Notes: generated from the letters alone by a model not told the origin. DNA of 64,000 bases from Paenibacillus sp. FSL R5-0912 (GCF_000758605.1 NZ_CP009282.1:3968001-4032000), one strand, 5' to 3'. Counted from the first letter of the stretch, positions 46,464-56,034 are shown. Program-made: numbers and translations.

Positions 46464-46982
46464 TAATGAATGAAGTATAAAGCAAGCAGAGCTGTGAACC
46501 TCCGGTGACGGGAGAATCGCTGTTCTGCTTTTTGAGTTCACTGCGGCTGGTTTCTGCACAATTTATTCTGACCGCAACGCGCGCCGGACTCTCCAATGAT
46601 TCTGAGAATCCGAAGGACTGGAATGACAACAAGCCTACTGAACCTACGGATACACAGGCAACTTATTACCGTTCACTCTTAATCGCCGGACCTACTGCAA
46701 AGAGGATATACGACATTTGAGAAAGTTCGTTTCGGAATCCTTCCGTAGCTGATGTCCATCTTCCTCTCGGTTACGATTTATCGCTTCGATATGAATATGC
46801 GAGAGGCGTCCATTCTCAGACTGGTTGGCACAACTGATCTCTTTTATAGGCCAAAAGTATATTTTACAACAGTTTACATAAATCTATCTTTTTTCTAATT
46901 CTTTTGCTATAGCATAGTAGACGGCAAGCAGGTGGACATTTATGGTAATTGCTCGCCGGACTATGACTTAAGGAGGAAGGGT
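46464..46982. other. 519-bp intergenic region: terminator and promoter region
   Basis: After the binding-protein gene, AAGCAGA (46484-46490) pairs with TCTGCTT (46524-46530) followed by T residues: a terminator resembling the hairpin at 50355. An ORF at 46505-46720 overlaps that terminator and lacks a ribosome binding site or family, so it is not called. At the right end TTTACA-N4-TTTACA (46863-46878) is a candidate PhoP box ahead of the secreted protein gene. Confidence 0.55.
46484..46533 (+). terminator. Terminator of the glpP/GDPD/Ugp-type operon
   Basis: Stem AAGCAGA (46484-46490) with TCTGCTT (46524-46530), an inner CTCC/GGAG pair, and a run of T. The loop sequence resembles that of the terminator at 50355-50394. 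Confidence 0.55.
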
Positions 46983-49900
46983 ATGAAGGAGAAGCATTCA
47001 GTTTGGAAAAAGAGGCTGATGAACTGCACTCTTGCAGTGGCGGTAGCCGTACCACTTCAGCTGTTCGCGTTCGGGACCGGTTCGACGGTATACGCAGAAG
47101 GACCAAACGATCCTGCACCGTACATTGAGGCCAAAGTAGTCAATGGGCATGCAGGCCAGAAGATTCTGTTCGACAACACCCATGAGCAGACTGCGGGAGC
47201 GGCCGATTGGGTGATTGACGGCGCTTTTTCAGACTTTGGGAACGCCCTTGCCCAGGAAGGTTATGATGTAAAAGAACTCCGCAAGACGACTCCGGTAACC
47301 TTGAATGATCTTTCCGGTTATGATGTCTACATTGTCGCCGAATCCAATGTGCCCTACAAAGCAAGCGAGCAGCATGCGATGGCAGAGTATGTGGAGAACG
47401 GCGGCAGCATTTTCTTCATCGGCGACCATTATAACGCCGACCGCAACAAGAACCGGTGGGACGGCTCTGAAGTATTCAACGGCTACCGCCGCGGAGCGTG
47501 GGACAATCCGGCCAAAGGCATGAATGCCGAAGAGACCGCTTCGGCTGCTATGCAGGGCGTGGTCAGCACCGACTGGCTGGCGGAAGAGTTCGGTGTCCGC
47601 TTCCGGTACAATGCGCTTGGCGACATTAGCGCGACCAATATCGTGGCTCCCGCTCAGGCCTTCGGCATTACAACGGGCGTATCGGCGGTAGCCATGCATG
47701 CCGGCTCCACGCTGGCTATCCTGGACCCGGCCCGCGCGAAAGGGATTGTCTACCTGCCTCCAACCAGTGCAGCCTGGGCCAATGCCGTAGACCAGGGGGT
47801 CTATAACGGCGGCGGTGTAGCAGAAGGCCCTTATGTGGCGGTAGCGAAAAAAGGAGCCGGCAAGGCCGCCTTCATCGGTGATTCTTCTCCTGTAGAGGAT
47901 GCGACACCAAAGTACCTGCGGGAGGATACCGGTGCCAAGAAAACAACTTACGACGGCTTCAAGGAAGTGGACGATGCTACGCTGCTGGTGAACACCGTCA
48001 ACTGGCTCGCCGAGCAGGAGAGCTATTCAGATTTCACCCAGGTGAATGGCCTGACACTGGATCAGCCGACGGCACTGCTGCCGTTCGAGGAGCCGGCACT
48101 ATCCGCCGAGCCACAGCCGGAGCCTTGGGCAGAGCCGAATGCCGGCTACAAATGGTATGACCGCAGCACCTTCAGAGCAGGCTCCTACGGCGGACCAGCT
48201 GCTACTGCAAGCGCGGTTTACAGCTTCACGCATCAGGCAGTGCTGCCGAATGCGCAGAATTTCCAGATTCGGGTAAGTGCAGTTAATCTTCCTGCAGGTA
48301 CAACAGTATCCGGCTTCCAGGTAGGCATCTACCAGGTAAGCGGCGGCGCCCAGATTGCCAAGATTCAGAATACCGACGGAACCTGGCCGGGCAGCTATGG
48401 ATACAGCACCTCATTTAATCTGACCGCTGATCTGAACGGTCATGCCTACAAGGATCTGACGGTACAGATCAAACCGGGCTCCACAGCTGCTTCCAATCTG
48501 CGCCTGCGCCAGAACAGCACAAACCTTAAGACCGAATCGGTGATGCTGGGCAATGTTCCTGCAGAGCCGCTTCCAGCCGAAGAAGATCCGATTCCGGCCA
48601 CAATCTCCATCAGCGACTCCCGGGCTAAGACAGCCGGGTCATTGGTAACAGTGGAGGGAACCGTGACGACGGAGCCGGGAATCTTCGGCGGACAGTCTTT
48701 CTATTTGCAGGATGAGACTGGGGGGGTATATGTCTTTCAGAATCAGAGCGGCTTCCACGCGGGTGATAAGGTCAAGGTGACCGCGTCCACCGCGTTATAC
48801 AATACAGAGCTTGAGTTATCCGAAGTCGTGCAGATTGCGAAGACCGGTACGGCGGTACTGCCGCAGCCGGTTACGGCCGGCAAGGTGAATGATGCCAACC
48901 AGGGCCAGCTGCTTCAAGTGAACGGTGTGACGGTGACGAATATAATCAGCGCTACGCCAAGCGGTTCCTTTGAATTCGACGCCGTCAACGATGACGGGAC
49001 AAGCAATCATGTGCGCGTGGATGCCCGGACAGGCATCACCAAGGACGGCTTCCCTTATACAGAAGGCCAGAAGCTTAATATTACAGGTGTTTCTGCAATC
49101 TTCAAAGGCATCTATCAGCTCAAGCCAAGAAGCCTCGGTGACTTCACCGTTGTAGAAGAAGAGGCGGCTCCAGTAACAACGGCAACGCTCTCAGCTGAAC
49201 CTAATGAATCCGGCTGGATAAATCAGGCGGTAAAGGTTACCCTGAAGGCAGACTCAGATACAGCAGATGTCTATTACTCGCTGAACCGCAGTAAGGAAGC
49301 TGTATACAGCACACCTGTGAACATCGAGGAAGACGGACGACATACGCTGACTTACCATGCAGTGCCGGGAAAGGGCAAGCCGGAAGAGGCCAAGACACTC
49401 AGCCTCAATATTGATACGGCTCCACCGGTAGCCGAACTGAAGGAATCCGGCCATGAGGTGAGAGATGTAGAAGAAACGTCGCAGCTCAACTTTGATTTAA
49501 CTGCTGACGATATACTCTCAGGAATTGCTTCGCAGCAGCTTTTATTAGATGGAAAGCCGATTACGGAAGACCAACCCCTGAGCGCCGCAGATGTAGGCGC
49601 CGGGTCCCACACCGTGAAATACACCGTGAAGGACGCGGCCGGCAATATGGCTGAGAAGAGCTACACGTTCCAGGTTGCGGGCGGCGAGGTGCTGGCAACG
49701 GGTGAGCCGGGACAGGCGGTGCTGTCTTCCAACAGCCGTTATGCTTATGGACTAAGTGATGGCAACTATACGGTAACCATGAATATGTGGTGGGGCAATA
49801 ACGGCACGAGCTACAAGCTCTATGAGAACGGTACACTGATTGATTCCATAACGCTGAAGGATGTATCACCGGCCGCCCAGACGGCAGGTACAGAGCTTCA

Positions 49901-50279
49901 CGGCAAAGTGAACGGCACTTATGTGTACACTGCGGAGCTGACGAACAAATATGGCACAACCAAGAGCAAGCCGCTTACGGTCACCATCAGTGACTCCGTT
50001 CCAGGCAAGCCGGTACTGTCTGAAGATAACTGGGATGGGGACGGCACCTATAAGGTATCTATGAACCTGTGGTGGGGGACCAACGCCACTGAGTATCGAT
50101 TGTATGAGAACGGGCAGCTTATCGACTCGCAGCCGCTGAACGCCAATACACCCTCAGCGCAAAGCGCAGTGAGTGCAATCAGCGGACGCGCTGCCGGTGT
50201 GTATGAATACAAAGCGGAGCTGATTAACGCAGCAGGTGTGACTTCCAGTGATACGATCAAGGTAACAGTTCTCCGATAA
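46983..50279 (+). CDS. Large secreted multidomain protein: GATase-like, OB-fold and Ig-like modules
   Basis: 1098 residues. Signal peptide (1 to about 39, ending VYAE). The N-terminal 340 residues are a Rossmann/GATase-like domain ([54 protein letters not shown]). A beta module follows (about 375-520), then a YhcR-type OB-fold (about 535-725: [31 protein letters not shown]), a chitobiase-type Ig domain, another Ig domain, and two tandem Ig-like repeats of about 90 residues sharing MNxWWGxNxTxYxLYENG. YhcR-type OB domains occur in extracellular nucleases, but no nuclease domain is visible. The start at 46983 follows AAGGAGG (46970-46976). Next to a 5'-nucleotidase-like gene and a phosphodiester operon, a role in phosphate or nucleic-acid scavenging is possible. 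Function unknown. Confidence 0.75.
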   Translation: MKEKHSVWKKRLMNCTLAVAVAVPLQLFAFGTGSTVYAEGPNDPAPYIEAKVVNGHAGQKILFDNTHEQTAGAADWVIDGAFSDFGNALAQEGYDVKELRKTTPVTLNDLSGYDVYIVAESNVPYKASEQHAMAEYVENGGSIFFIGDHYNADRNKNRWDGSEVFNGYRRGAWDNPAKGMNAEETASAAMQGVVSTDWLAEEFGVRFRYNALGDISATNIVAPAQAFGITTGVSAVAMHAGSTLAILDPARAKGIVYLPPTSAAWANAVDQGVYNGGGVAEGPYVAVAKKGAGKAAFIGDSSPVEDATPKYLREDTGAKKTTYDGFKEVDDATLLVNTVNWLAEQESYSDFTQVNGLTLDQPTALLPFEEPALSAEPQPEPWAEPNAGYKWYDRSTFRAGSYGGPAATASAVYSFTHQAVLPNAQNFQIRVSAVNLPAGTTVSGFQVGIYQVSGGAQIAKIQNTDGTWPGSYGYSTSFNLTADLNGHAYKDLTVQIKPGSTAASNLRLRQNSTNLKTESVMLGNVPAEPLPAEEDPIPATISISDSRAKTAGSLVTVEGTVTTEPGIFGGQSFYLQDETGGVYVFQNQSGFHAGDKVKVTASTALYNTELELSEVVQIAKTGTAVLPQPVTAGKVNDANQGQLLQVNGVTVTNIISATPSGSFEFDAVNDDGTSNHVRVDARTGITKDGFPYTEGQKLNITGVSAIFKGIYQLKPRSLGDFTVVEEEAAPVTTATLSAEPNESGWINQAVKVTLKADSDTADVYYSLNRSKEAVYSTPVNIEEDGRHTLTYHAVPGKGKPEEAKTLSLNIDTAPPVAELKESGHEVRDVEETSQLNFDLTADDILSGIASQQLLLDGKPITEDQPLSAADVGAGSHTVKYTVKDAAGNMAEKSYTFQVAGGEVLATGEPGQAVLSSNSRYAYGLSDGNYTVTMNMWWGNNGTSYKLYENGTLIDSITLKDVSPAAQTAGTELHGKVNGTYVYTAELTNKYGTTKSKPLTVTISDSVPGKPVLSEDNWDGDGTYKVSMNLWWGTNATEYRLYENGQLIDSQPLNANTPSAQSAVSAISGRAAGVYEYKAELINAAGVTSSDTIKVTVLR

Positions 50280-50354
50280 GAAGGGGCTGTCTCAAAAGTG
50301 GTTTTTCTGCGAGTAGAGACAAATCCTTCTCATTTTCAAAACCGCGAAATGTCA

Positions 50355-50394
50355 AAAGAGCAGCACTCCCGTCACTGGAGAATTGCTGCTCTTT
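50355..50394. terminator. Bidirectional terminator
   Basis: A 10-bp perfect stem, AAAGAGCAGC (50355-50364) with GCTGCTCTTT (50385-50394), with an inner CTCC/GGAG pair in the loop, between convergent genes. Confidence 0.75.
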
Positions 50395-50430
50395 GTATTC
50401 TACCAGAAAGGCAATTTCAACATTTCAATA

Positions 50431-52020
50431 TCAATAGATAACCTTCCAGTTATCGTTACATACGGAAGCGATCACACCATGTTCCCGGATATATTCAGTA
50501 AGAATTTCTGTCATGTCAGTAGGTATCTCCCGTAAGACAGGTTTTCCTTTCAGCATGTCAAAGTTGCCGCCGCCTCCGGCGCGGTAGCTGTTCATCACTA
50601 CATCGAAGCTGCTATCCGGATCCAGAGGCCTCCCGTCCCGTTCAAGCCTGACAACCCGTTGCCCTGGAGGTTTAGAGATATCCAGCAGGTATTCAATGCC
50701 TTCCCACATATCGTAGTTAAAGTGCTGCGGCTTAGGTTCCAGATATTCACGTGATACCCGCAGGCCTCCCTGTGCCGGATCGAGCTCGAAGTAGCAGGCG
50801 TTCTGCTCCAGTGCCTCGCGGATATCCCGGCCGCTAAGACGAAGGACCTTGAGCGTATTGGGATAGATGTAATTGGATACGACGTCACGCATGGTAATGT
50901 TCTCACTGAAACCTCTGGCTTCATTGGTGAAAATCACCGCACAGGAAATCCCGGCGCCAGTCACCGCCATCTGAACCCGGTTAATGAACTCTGTGAACGG
51001 GTGGTCAGCCATCCGGGCAGAGAACGGATCGGATATGGACAGATCGCCCTTGGTCTTACCAATTGGTTGATCAAGCCACTTCTGCGTTGCATCCTCATCC
51101 TCCGAGAATAGAGCAAGCAGTTTCTCGTCGGCTTTTACCGTCTCGTCAACCCTCAACAGCTGTGTAGTTTTGCTTTGCAGAGTCCAGCCGTTCTCTGTTC
51201 CCGGTACGAACTCCAGCACAGTCTTGCTCATTGCCTGTCCGGTGCTTCCCGGCTGGGCGAAGGCGACACCGTTAAGTTCTCCGGCCAGCAGCCGGTGCTG
51301 ATGACCGGTCAGCAGCACATCCATACCTGTCAGCTGCCCGCACATCGCATAACCTTGATTCTCCCCGGTCAACGGCTCTGTCGGATTTCCAGTCAGCGGA
51401 TCACACTCGAATCCGCCATGGTAGGAGACCACAAGCGCGTCGGGCTGTTCGTTTTTACGGATATGATTAATCCAGCTCCGGGCAGTCTCAAGGGCGTCCT
51501 TGAATTCCAGTCCGGCGATGTTAGCCGGATTCTCCCAGTTAGGGATATAATGCGTTGTGACCCCAAGCACCGCAATACGTATCCCTTGGGGGAGAGTGAA
51601 GATACGATAGGGCAGCCCATAGGCAGGCAGCCCTTCATCGTGGCTCACGATATTCGCAGAAAGCCAAGGGCAACCGGAATCCGAGATTACTTGATCAAGC
51701 AGCTCCAGACCGTAATTGAACTCGTGATTACCGGGCACAACAGCATCGTAGCCAAGCGCGCGGAGTGCCCGTGCTGCCGGATGCTTGCCGCGGCGGACTA
51801 ATTTGGTGTAATGATACATTAGTGGCGTACCTTGAATAAAGTCTCCGTTATCCAGCAGAATCAATGCAGGGTCCAGTTCCCGTTCTCTCGCAATTAAGGT
51901 CGACAATTTGGCAAGACTAAGCGGCTTATCGCCGGGTCCGCGGTAATCCGTCGGGTACAGGTGACCGTGAATATCGCTGGTATGTAGAATTGTCAAAAAG
52001 ACGGATGGTGAGGGTGTCAT
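50431..52020 (-). CDS. 5'-nucleotidase/2',3'-cyclic phosphodiesterase-like metallophosphoesterase
   Basis: 529 residues. The N-terminal metallophosphatase domain has HTSDIHGHLYP, LLDNGDFIQGTP, VVPGNHEFNYG, VSYHGG and LLTGHQH; the C-terminal 5'-nucleotidase domain has TNEARGF and RAGGGGNFDMLKG, the substrate-stacking region. The family removes phosphate from nucleotides, UDP-sugars or cyclic nucleotides and is usually secreted, but this copy has no signal peptide or lipobox and should be cytoplasmic, as in the YunD group. The start at 52020 lies 10 nt after AAAGGAG (plus 52031-52037); the ORF from 52044 contains that site. Confidence 0.9.
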   Translation of the reverse strand: MTPSPSVFLTILHTSDIHGHLYPTDYRGPGDKPLSLAKLSTLIARERELDPALILLDNGDFIQGTPLMYHYTKLVRRGKHPAARALRALGYDAVVPGNHEFNYGLELLDQVISDSGCPWLSANIVSHDEGLPAYGLPYRIFTLPQGIRIAVLGVTTHYIPNWENPANIAGLEFKDALETARSWINHIRKNEQPDALVVSYHGGFECDPLTGNPTEPLTGENQGYAMCGQLTGMDVLLTGHQHRLLAGELNGVAFAQPGSTGQAMSKTVLEFVPGTENGWTLQSKTTQLLRVDETVKADEKLLALFSEDEDATQKWLDQPIGKTKGDLSISDPFSARMADHPFTEFINRVQMAVTGAGISCAVIFTNEARGFSENITMRDVVSNYIYPNTLKVLRLSGRDIREALEQNACYFELDPAQGGLRVSREYLEPKPQHFNYDMWEGIEYLLDISKPPGQRVVRLERDGRPLDPDSSFDVVMNSYRAGGGGNFDMLKGKPVLREIPTDMTEILTEYIREHGVIASVCNDNWKVIY

Positions 52021-52121
52021 CGGGCCATAACTCCTTTTGTACATGGATTGTTGTACATTTAGTATAACGGGCTTGTTCCAGATTATTGTTAACTCTGTAT
52101 TCGATGAGGAGGAAATATATT

Positions 52122-52212
52122 AACGGTACCTGTAAAATACCTTTGACAAATCCAACAGGTACCGTTATATTATTAACAACAGGTACCTGCACATCAATTA
52201 ACAGGTACCATT
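52122..52212 (+). promoter_or_regulatory. MarR promoter with four GGTACC-centred operators
   Basis: TTGACA (52143-52148), 17-bp spacer, TATATT (52166-52171). Four 12-bp operators: AACGGTACCTGT (52122-52133), ACAGGTACCGTT (52155-52166, filling the spacer), ACAGGTACCTGC (52179-52190) and ACAGGTACCATT (52201-52212). Sites 1 and 2 are exact inverted copies. The consensus is the palindrome ACAGGTACCTGT. The region also separates the divergent 5'-nucleotidase gene. Confidence 0.8.
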
Positions 52213-52242
52213 AAAACAATTGAAGGAGGTTTCAACACGAGT

Positions 52243-52923
52243 ATGAATACAGAATTATACGACAAGCTTGCGAAGCTGCAATGGCTGTTGCAGAGACAGC
52301 ATCTGAAGAACCACGCCGCTGTTGGCCCTATGGCAGATACGTCACGGGGACAAGGGAGGATCATGGCGTTTCTCCGGATGAAGGACGGAATCAGCACCAA
52401 GGATTTATCCTATATGCTGGACATCCGTGTATCCTCGCTCAATGAATTGCTTGCCAAACTGGAGAAGGCCGGATATATTACCCGTCAGCCTTCCGAGACT
52501 GATAAACGCATTATGCTGATCTACCTGACGCCGAAAGGGCGGGAGGAAGAAGGGCAAGAGGTTGAGGGCGGCAGCATATTTTCAGTCCTGTCTCCAGAAG
52601 AACAGGCAGCTTTCGGGGAATACCTGGTCCGCGTCATTTCAGCCTTAGAGGAAGAGCTTGGAACAGATGCAGATCGTGACGTAATGGCTATGTGGATGCA
52701 GGCCGCTAAGGAGCGCATAGGATCAGAGGAATTCGACAAGCTGATGGCCATGCGCGGACAAATGAGCAGAATGTGGGGAAACATGGATGACGGACGCTTT
52801 AGCGGAAGATTCCCCGGATTTGGCCGGGAAGGTCAAGGCGGCGGCATGAACGGGTTCGGCTGGCCTTCCAGAGATGGAAGAGACGGCTCGAAGGACAACT
52901 CCAATGATTCGGATGACAAGTAA
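52243..52923 (+). CDS. MarR-family regulator with a Gly/Arg/Asp-rich C-terminal tail
   Basis: 226 residues. The winged-helix domain covers about 1-145, with GRIMAFLRMKDGISTKDLSY, the recognition segment RVSSLNELLAKLEKAGYITR, and the wing SETDKRIMLIYLTPKG. The remaining 80 residues hold a helix and then a low-complexity tail rich in Gly, Arg, Ser and Asp (from about residue 183), unusual because MarR proteins normally end near 150. GAAGGAGG precedes ATG 52243. Four GGTACC palindromes upstream suggest tight autorepression. Confidence 0.88.
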   Translation: MNTELYDKLAKLQWLLQRQHLKNHAAVGPMADTSRGQGRIMAFLRMKDGISTKDLSYMLDIRVSSLNELLAKLEKAGYITRQPSETDKRIMLIYLTPKGREEEGQEVEGGSIFSVLSPEEQAAFGEYLVRVISALEEELGTDADRDVMAMWMQAAKERIGSEEFDKLMAMRGQMSRMWGNMDDGRFSGRFPGFGREGQGGGMNGFGWPSRDGRDGSKDNSNDSDDK

Positions 52924-53110
52924 GAGCATTTTCTATTAAACAGCAGCAGCGGCGCTGTCTTTCCCATAGAGCTGAAGGCAAAGGCAGCGCAATAAAGATT
53001 TTATCAAATAGGGTCTGGGAACTGACGATTAGTCATCACCCGCTCACGAAACCCGCATGGTCATTTGTTACGGGTTTGTTTGCTGCGGCGAGAAGTTCGT
53101 ATTCAATCAA

Positions 53111-53128
53111 TAGTTAGAACTCTAACTA
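53111..53128. promoter_or_regulatory. 18-bp palindromic operator upstream of the MATE gene
   Basis: TAGTTAGA-AC-TCTAACTA is a perfect inverted repeat with 8-bp arms. A TAATAT (-10-like, 53127-53132) overlaps its end. The shape is typical of MarR-family sites but unrelated in sequence to the GGTACC operators at 52122-52212. Confidence 0.7.
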
Positions 53129-53167
53129 ATATAGAGACTAACATACATGAAGAAAGTGGTGAACCGC

Positions 53168-54520
53168 ATGGATACAGAAAACCTCCATTACTTTGAACAA
53201 GCACCTGTCGCAAAAGCCGTAGCGCACTTCGCAATACCAATGATGCTTGGAACTTCAATGAGTGTCATCTATTCCATCTTGAATGCATTTTTCATTGGAA
53301 CGTTAAATAACACTGCCATGTTAACCGCACTTGCCTTAACCTTACCGTTATTCGCAGTCATTATGGCGCTGGGCAACCTGATTGGTGTCGGAAGCAGTGC
53401 CTTCATATCCCGTTTGCTGGGAGAGAAGAATACGGCTGATGTAAAGCATGTTTCTGCATTCGCCTTTTACAGCAGTCTGGTTCTCGGTCTTATCGCTATG
53501 GCCGCGGGAATCCCGCTCATCAATTCCATCGTTCACGGCCTGGGGGCAACGCCTGACTCCTTCGGATTTACCAAGGACTACGTCACCATTATGCTTATAG
53601 GCTCACCCTTCGTACTATTGTTCTTCACGCTGGAGAGTGTTGTACGCTCGGAGGGAGCTGCAATTACATCTATGATCGGTATGCTGCTTAGTGTGGCCGT
53701 GAATATTATTCTCGATGCGCTGGTCATCTTCGTCTTCCACTGGGATATAATCGGCGTTGCGTCAGCCACGGTCATTTCTAACATGGTTGCGAGTGCTTAC
53801 TACGCCTATCATATAGGATTTAAGAGTCCATTCTTAACGATCTCCATGAAACAATTCAAGGCTACCAAGGTCATTCTGGGCAATGTATTCAAAATCGGAG
53901 TTCCCGTCTTTGTGATGAGTCTCTTCATGGGTGCCATGTCGCTTATCTTTAACCGTTTTCTGGTTGAGTATGGGGAGCAGGCTATTGCGGGCTTCGGGAT
54001 ATCCTCACGTTTGCTGCAATTCCCCGAATTAATTCTGATGGGCTTAAGTGAGGGAGTCGTCCCGCTTATTGCATTCTCTTTTACAGCCAACCGATTGCGC
54101 ATGAAGCATACCATTCAATTCACCATTAAAACAATTCTGGCGTTAGCTATCTTGTTCGGTGTTATTGTCTACCTGATCTCTGACCACTTAATTGGTCTAT
54201 TCACGAATGACCCGCAATTGATTGAAATGGGCAGCTACATCCTGCATGTGACCTTCTTGTCTTTGTTCATTACAGGTATGACGACGCTATTCACGGGGAT
54301 CTTCCAGGCAACCGCACAAGGGACCGCCGCCTTCATTATGTCAGTTATTCAAGGAATTACTCTGATTCCTGTGCTCTACATCGCTAACCGGATGATCGGT
54401 TTCCACGGGGTAGTCTGGTCCCTGGTCATTTCCGATGTCGTGGCGTTCCTGGTCGGAGCCATCATGCTGTATACGCTGCGGAACAAATTGCAGCCGGATT
54501 TGATGAGTTTAGCACAGTAG
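53168..54520 (+). CDS. MATE-family multidrug/cation antiporter
   Basis: About 450 residues with twelve predicted transmembrane helices and the MATE features FAIPMMLGTSMSVIYSILNAF, ALGNLIGVGSSAFISRLLGE and, in the second half, LSEGVVPLIAFSF. Likely a sodium- or proton-driven exporter of drugs or cationic metabolites. The start at 53168 is preferred because a GTGGTGA purine-rich site lies just upstream; ATG 53147 has none. Downstream of the MarR gene but with its own promoter/operator. Confidence 0.92.
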   Translation: MDTENLHYFEQAPVAKAVAHFAIPMMLGTSMSVIYSILNAFFIGTLNNTAMLTALALTLPLFAVIMALGNLIGVGSSAFISRLLGEKNTADVKHVSAFAFYSSLVLGLIAMAAGIPLINSIVHGLGATPDSFGFTKDYVTIMLIGSPFVLLFFTLESVVRSEGAAITSMIGMLLSVAVNIILDALVIFVFHWDIIGVASATVISNMVASAYYAYHIGFKSPFLTISMKQFKATKVILGNVFKIGVPVFVMSLFMGAMSLIFNRFLVEYGEQAIAGFGISSRLLQFPELILMGLSEGVVPLIAFSFTANRLRMKHTIQFTIKTILALAILFGVIVYLISDHLIGLFTNDPQLIEMGSYILHVTFLSLFITGMTTLFTGIFQATAQGTAAFIMSVIQGITLIPVLYIANRMIGFHGVVWSLVISDVVAFLVGAIMLYTLRNKLQPDLMSLAQ

Positions 54521-54613
54521 GATCTGGGATCAGCGCTTGATAAGGCAGCCAAGGATAGATAATCTAGAGGGAGCCGCAATAATACCGAAATCTTCAATGA
54601 AGGAGCCAGATTC

Positions 54614-55009
54614 ATGAATGTGGTGGAAAATGTGTCTTCCATAGCAGCTGGTTACCGTCACACTGTCCTGCTTAGGCCCGATGGGGCGGTAATGGCTGTG
54701 GGCGACAATAGATATGGTCAATGTGACGTAAACGGCTGGCAGGATATCGTGGCAATTGCTGCAGCTAATGCCCATACAGGGAATTCACATACCCTCGGAC
54801 TCAGATCGGACGGTACGGTGGCCGCTGTGGGCTGGAATAAGCATTATCAATGCGAGGTAAGCGGCTGGCACGATATCGTGGCGGTTGCGGCAGGCTGCGC
54901 TCATAGTGTTGGCCTTAAGACAGATAGCACGGTGATGGCTGCTGGTGATGATACATATGGTCAATGCGAGGTAAGCAGCTGGCCTTTCGGACAGCTGGAG
55001 GACTATTGA
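54614..55009 (+). CDS. Short RCC1-repeat (beta-propeller fragment) protein
   Basis: 131 residues of roughly three RCC1-type repeats, each ending GDNxYGQCxVxxW and starting IAAGxxHTxxL. A whole propeller needs about seven repeats, so this is either a truncated relic or a unit that oligomerises. The joint ANAHTGNSHTLGL contains about five extra residues, as if two repeat ends were fused after loss of the repeats between them. GAAGGAG precedes the ATG. No signal peptide and no known function. Confidence 0.6.
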   Translation: MNVVENVSSIAAGYRHTVLLRPDGAVMAVGDNRYGQCDVNGWQDIVAIAAANAHTGNSHTLGLRSDGTVAAVGWNKHYQCEVSGWHDIVAVAAGCAHSVGLKTDSTVMAAGDDTYGQCEVSSWPFGQLEDY

Positions 55010-55123
55010 GAGCAGGATGAAATACGAATAAATCATACGAATAAGGGCATTGTAATCAATGGAAAAGTTGATAAAAGATGATCGTAAATCGCGGCATTTC
55101 GAATTCCCCGGGAGGTTAAGACA

Positions 55124-55312
55124 ATGATAAATCAGGATCCGCAGGAGCTTCTTCGTCTAAAGCACGAGCAAGATGAGCACAAAAAGCAGTTCACCAATTT
55201 TGCCCGGAGTGTCAGCGCCCATGGCGAGGCAGAAGCCGGCCAGGAATTTAGTGTTGACCGTGTGCCTGACGATCAGAACCGTATGAAATCTGTAGAGAAC
55301 AAACGGGATTAA
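55124..55312 (+). CDS. Small hypothetical protein, 62 residues
   Basis: A highly charged, soluble 62-residue protein (MINQDPQELLRLKHEQDEHK at the start; no cysteine, no membrane segment). GGGAGG lies upstream of the ATG and a good terminator follows the stop, so it is a self-contained gene. No family recognised. Confidence 0.65.
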   Translation: MINQDPQELLRLKHEQDEHKKQFTNFARSVSAHGEAEAGQEFSVDRVPDDQNRMKSVENKRD

Positions 55313-55328
55313 CTTAAAAAGTTAAATG

Positions 55329-55354
55329 AAGCCGGTCCCTTTTGGGACCGGCTT
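55329..55354. terminator. Bidirectional terminator
   Basis: Stem AAGCCGGTCCC with GGGACCGGCTT around a TTTT loop, between the small protein gene and the convergent TetR gene. Confidence 0.85.
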
Positions 55355-55359
55355 ACTCA

Positions 55360-55932
55360 TTATTTGCTTTGCAGATAATAATCAATGATCACCCTGGCGG
55401 TTTCCCGAGCATGCTCCGCAGGCTTAGGATCAGTCTGCAGCATGGCTGCAGTAATCGCGCCTTCCACTAACAGAGACAGACCGCTGGATAAAGCTTCGCG
55501 ATTCACAGACGGACATTCACTAAGAACAGAATCGATGTATTTTTTCATAAAAGCTTTGTAATTACGGGCCGCTTCATAGTAAGGATGGGAGTGATCCATA
55601 AATTCCGCTGCCGTCTTAATGTACACGCAGCCATTAAATTCCGGTTCTTCGAACCATTCTCCGAGCATATCGAATACAGCCAATAATTTGTCCCTGGGTG
55701 TTTTTGCGCTCTTATTGACTGAGTCTTCGAACCGTTTTCTCCATTCGTCATCGTACTTCATGAGATAAGCAAGGACAAGCTCATCCTTGGAGCGGAAATG
55801 ATTGTAGAGCGTCATTTTGGCTATGTTCGATTCAGAGACAACCTGGTCTACACCGGTAGCCCGGATTCCCTGTTTATTAAATAAATCGGAGGCGACAGTT
55901 AGGATATGTTCTTTTTTACTTTTATTAGCCAC
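55360..55932 (-). CDS. TetR/AcrR family transcriptional regulator
   Basis: 190 residues. The DNA-binding domain is classic (ASDLFNKQGIRATGVDQVVS; SNIAKMTLYNHFRSKDELVL), and the C-terminal domain resembles the YfiR/TetR_C group. It is divergent from the alpha/beta hydrolase at 56120. Operator-like palindromes lie near both starts (about 55966-55983 and 56043-56056), so it probably represses itself and the hydrolase. Confidence 0.9.
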   Translation of the reverse strand: MANKSKKEHILTVASDLFNKQGIRATGVDQVVSESNIAKMTLYNHFRSKDELVLAYLMKYDDEWRKRFEDSVNKSAKTPRDKLLAVFDMLGEWFEEPEFNGCVYIKTAAEFMDHSHPYYEAARNYKAFMKKYIDSVLSECPSVNREALSSGLSLLVEGAITAAMLQTDPKPAEHARETARVIIDYYLQSK

Positions 55933-56034
55933 AGGATTCCCTCCGGTTCACAGTATTTAAAAAGTATACAGATCAGTCTATCTATTATAAATGGCCCACG
56001 GTTCGTACGCAAATGATAAATCTAAAAAAATAAC

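Noticed and set aside
46505..46720. A 71-residue plus-strand ORF after the UgpB-type gene
   Set aside because: Its start lies inside the probable operon terminator, it has no ribosome binding site, and no recognisable family.
52122..52212. Regularly repeated GGTACC units considered as a small CRISPR-like or iteron array
   Set aside because: Unit length is only 12 bp, spacing is uneven (33, 24, 22 bp) and no cas or replication gene is near. Operators fit better.
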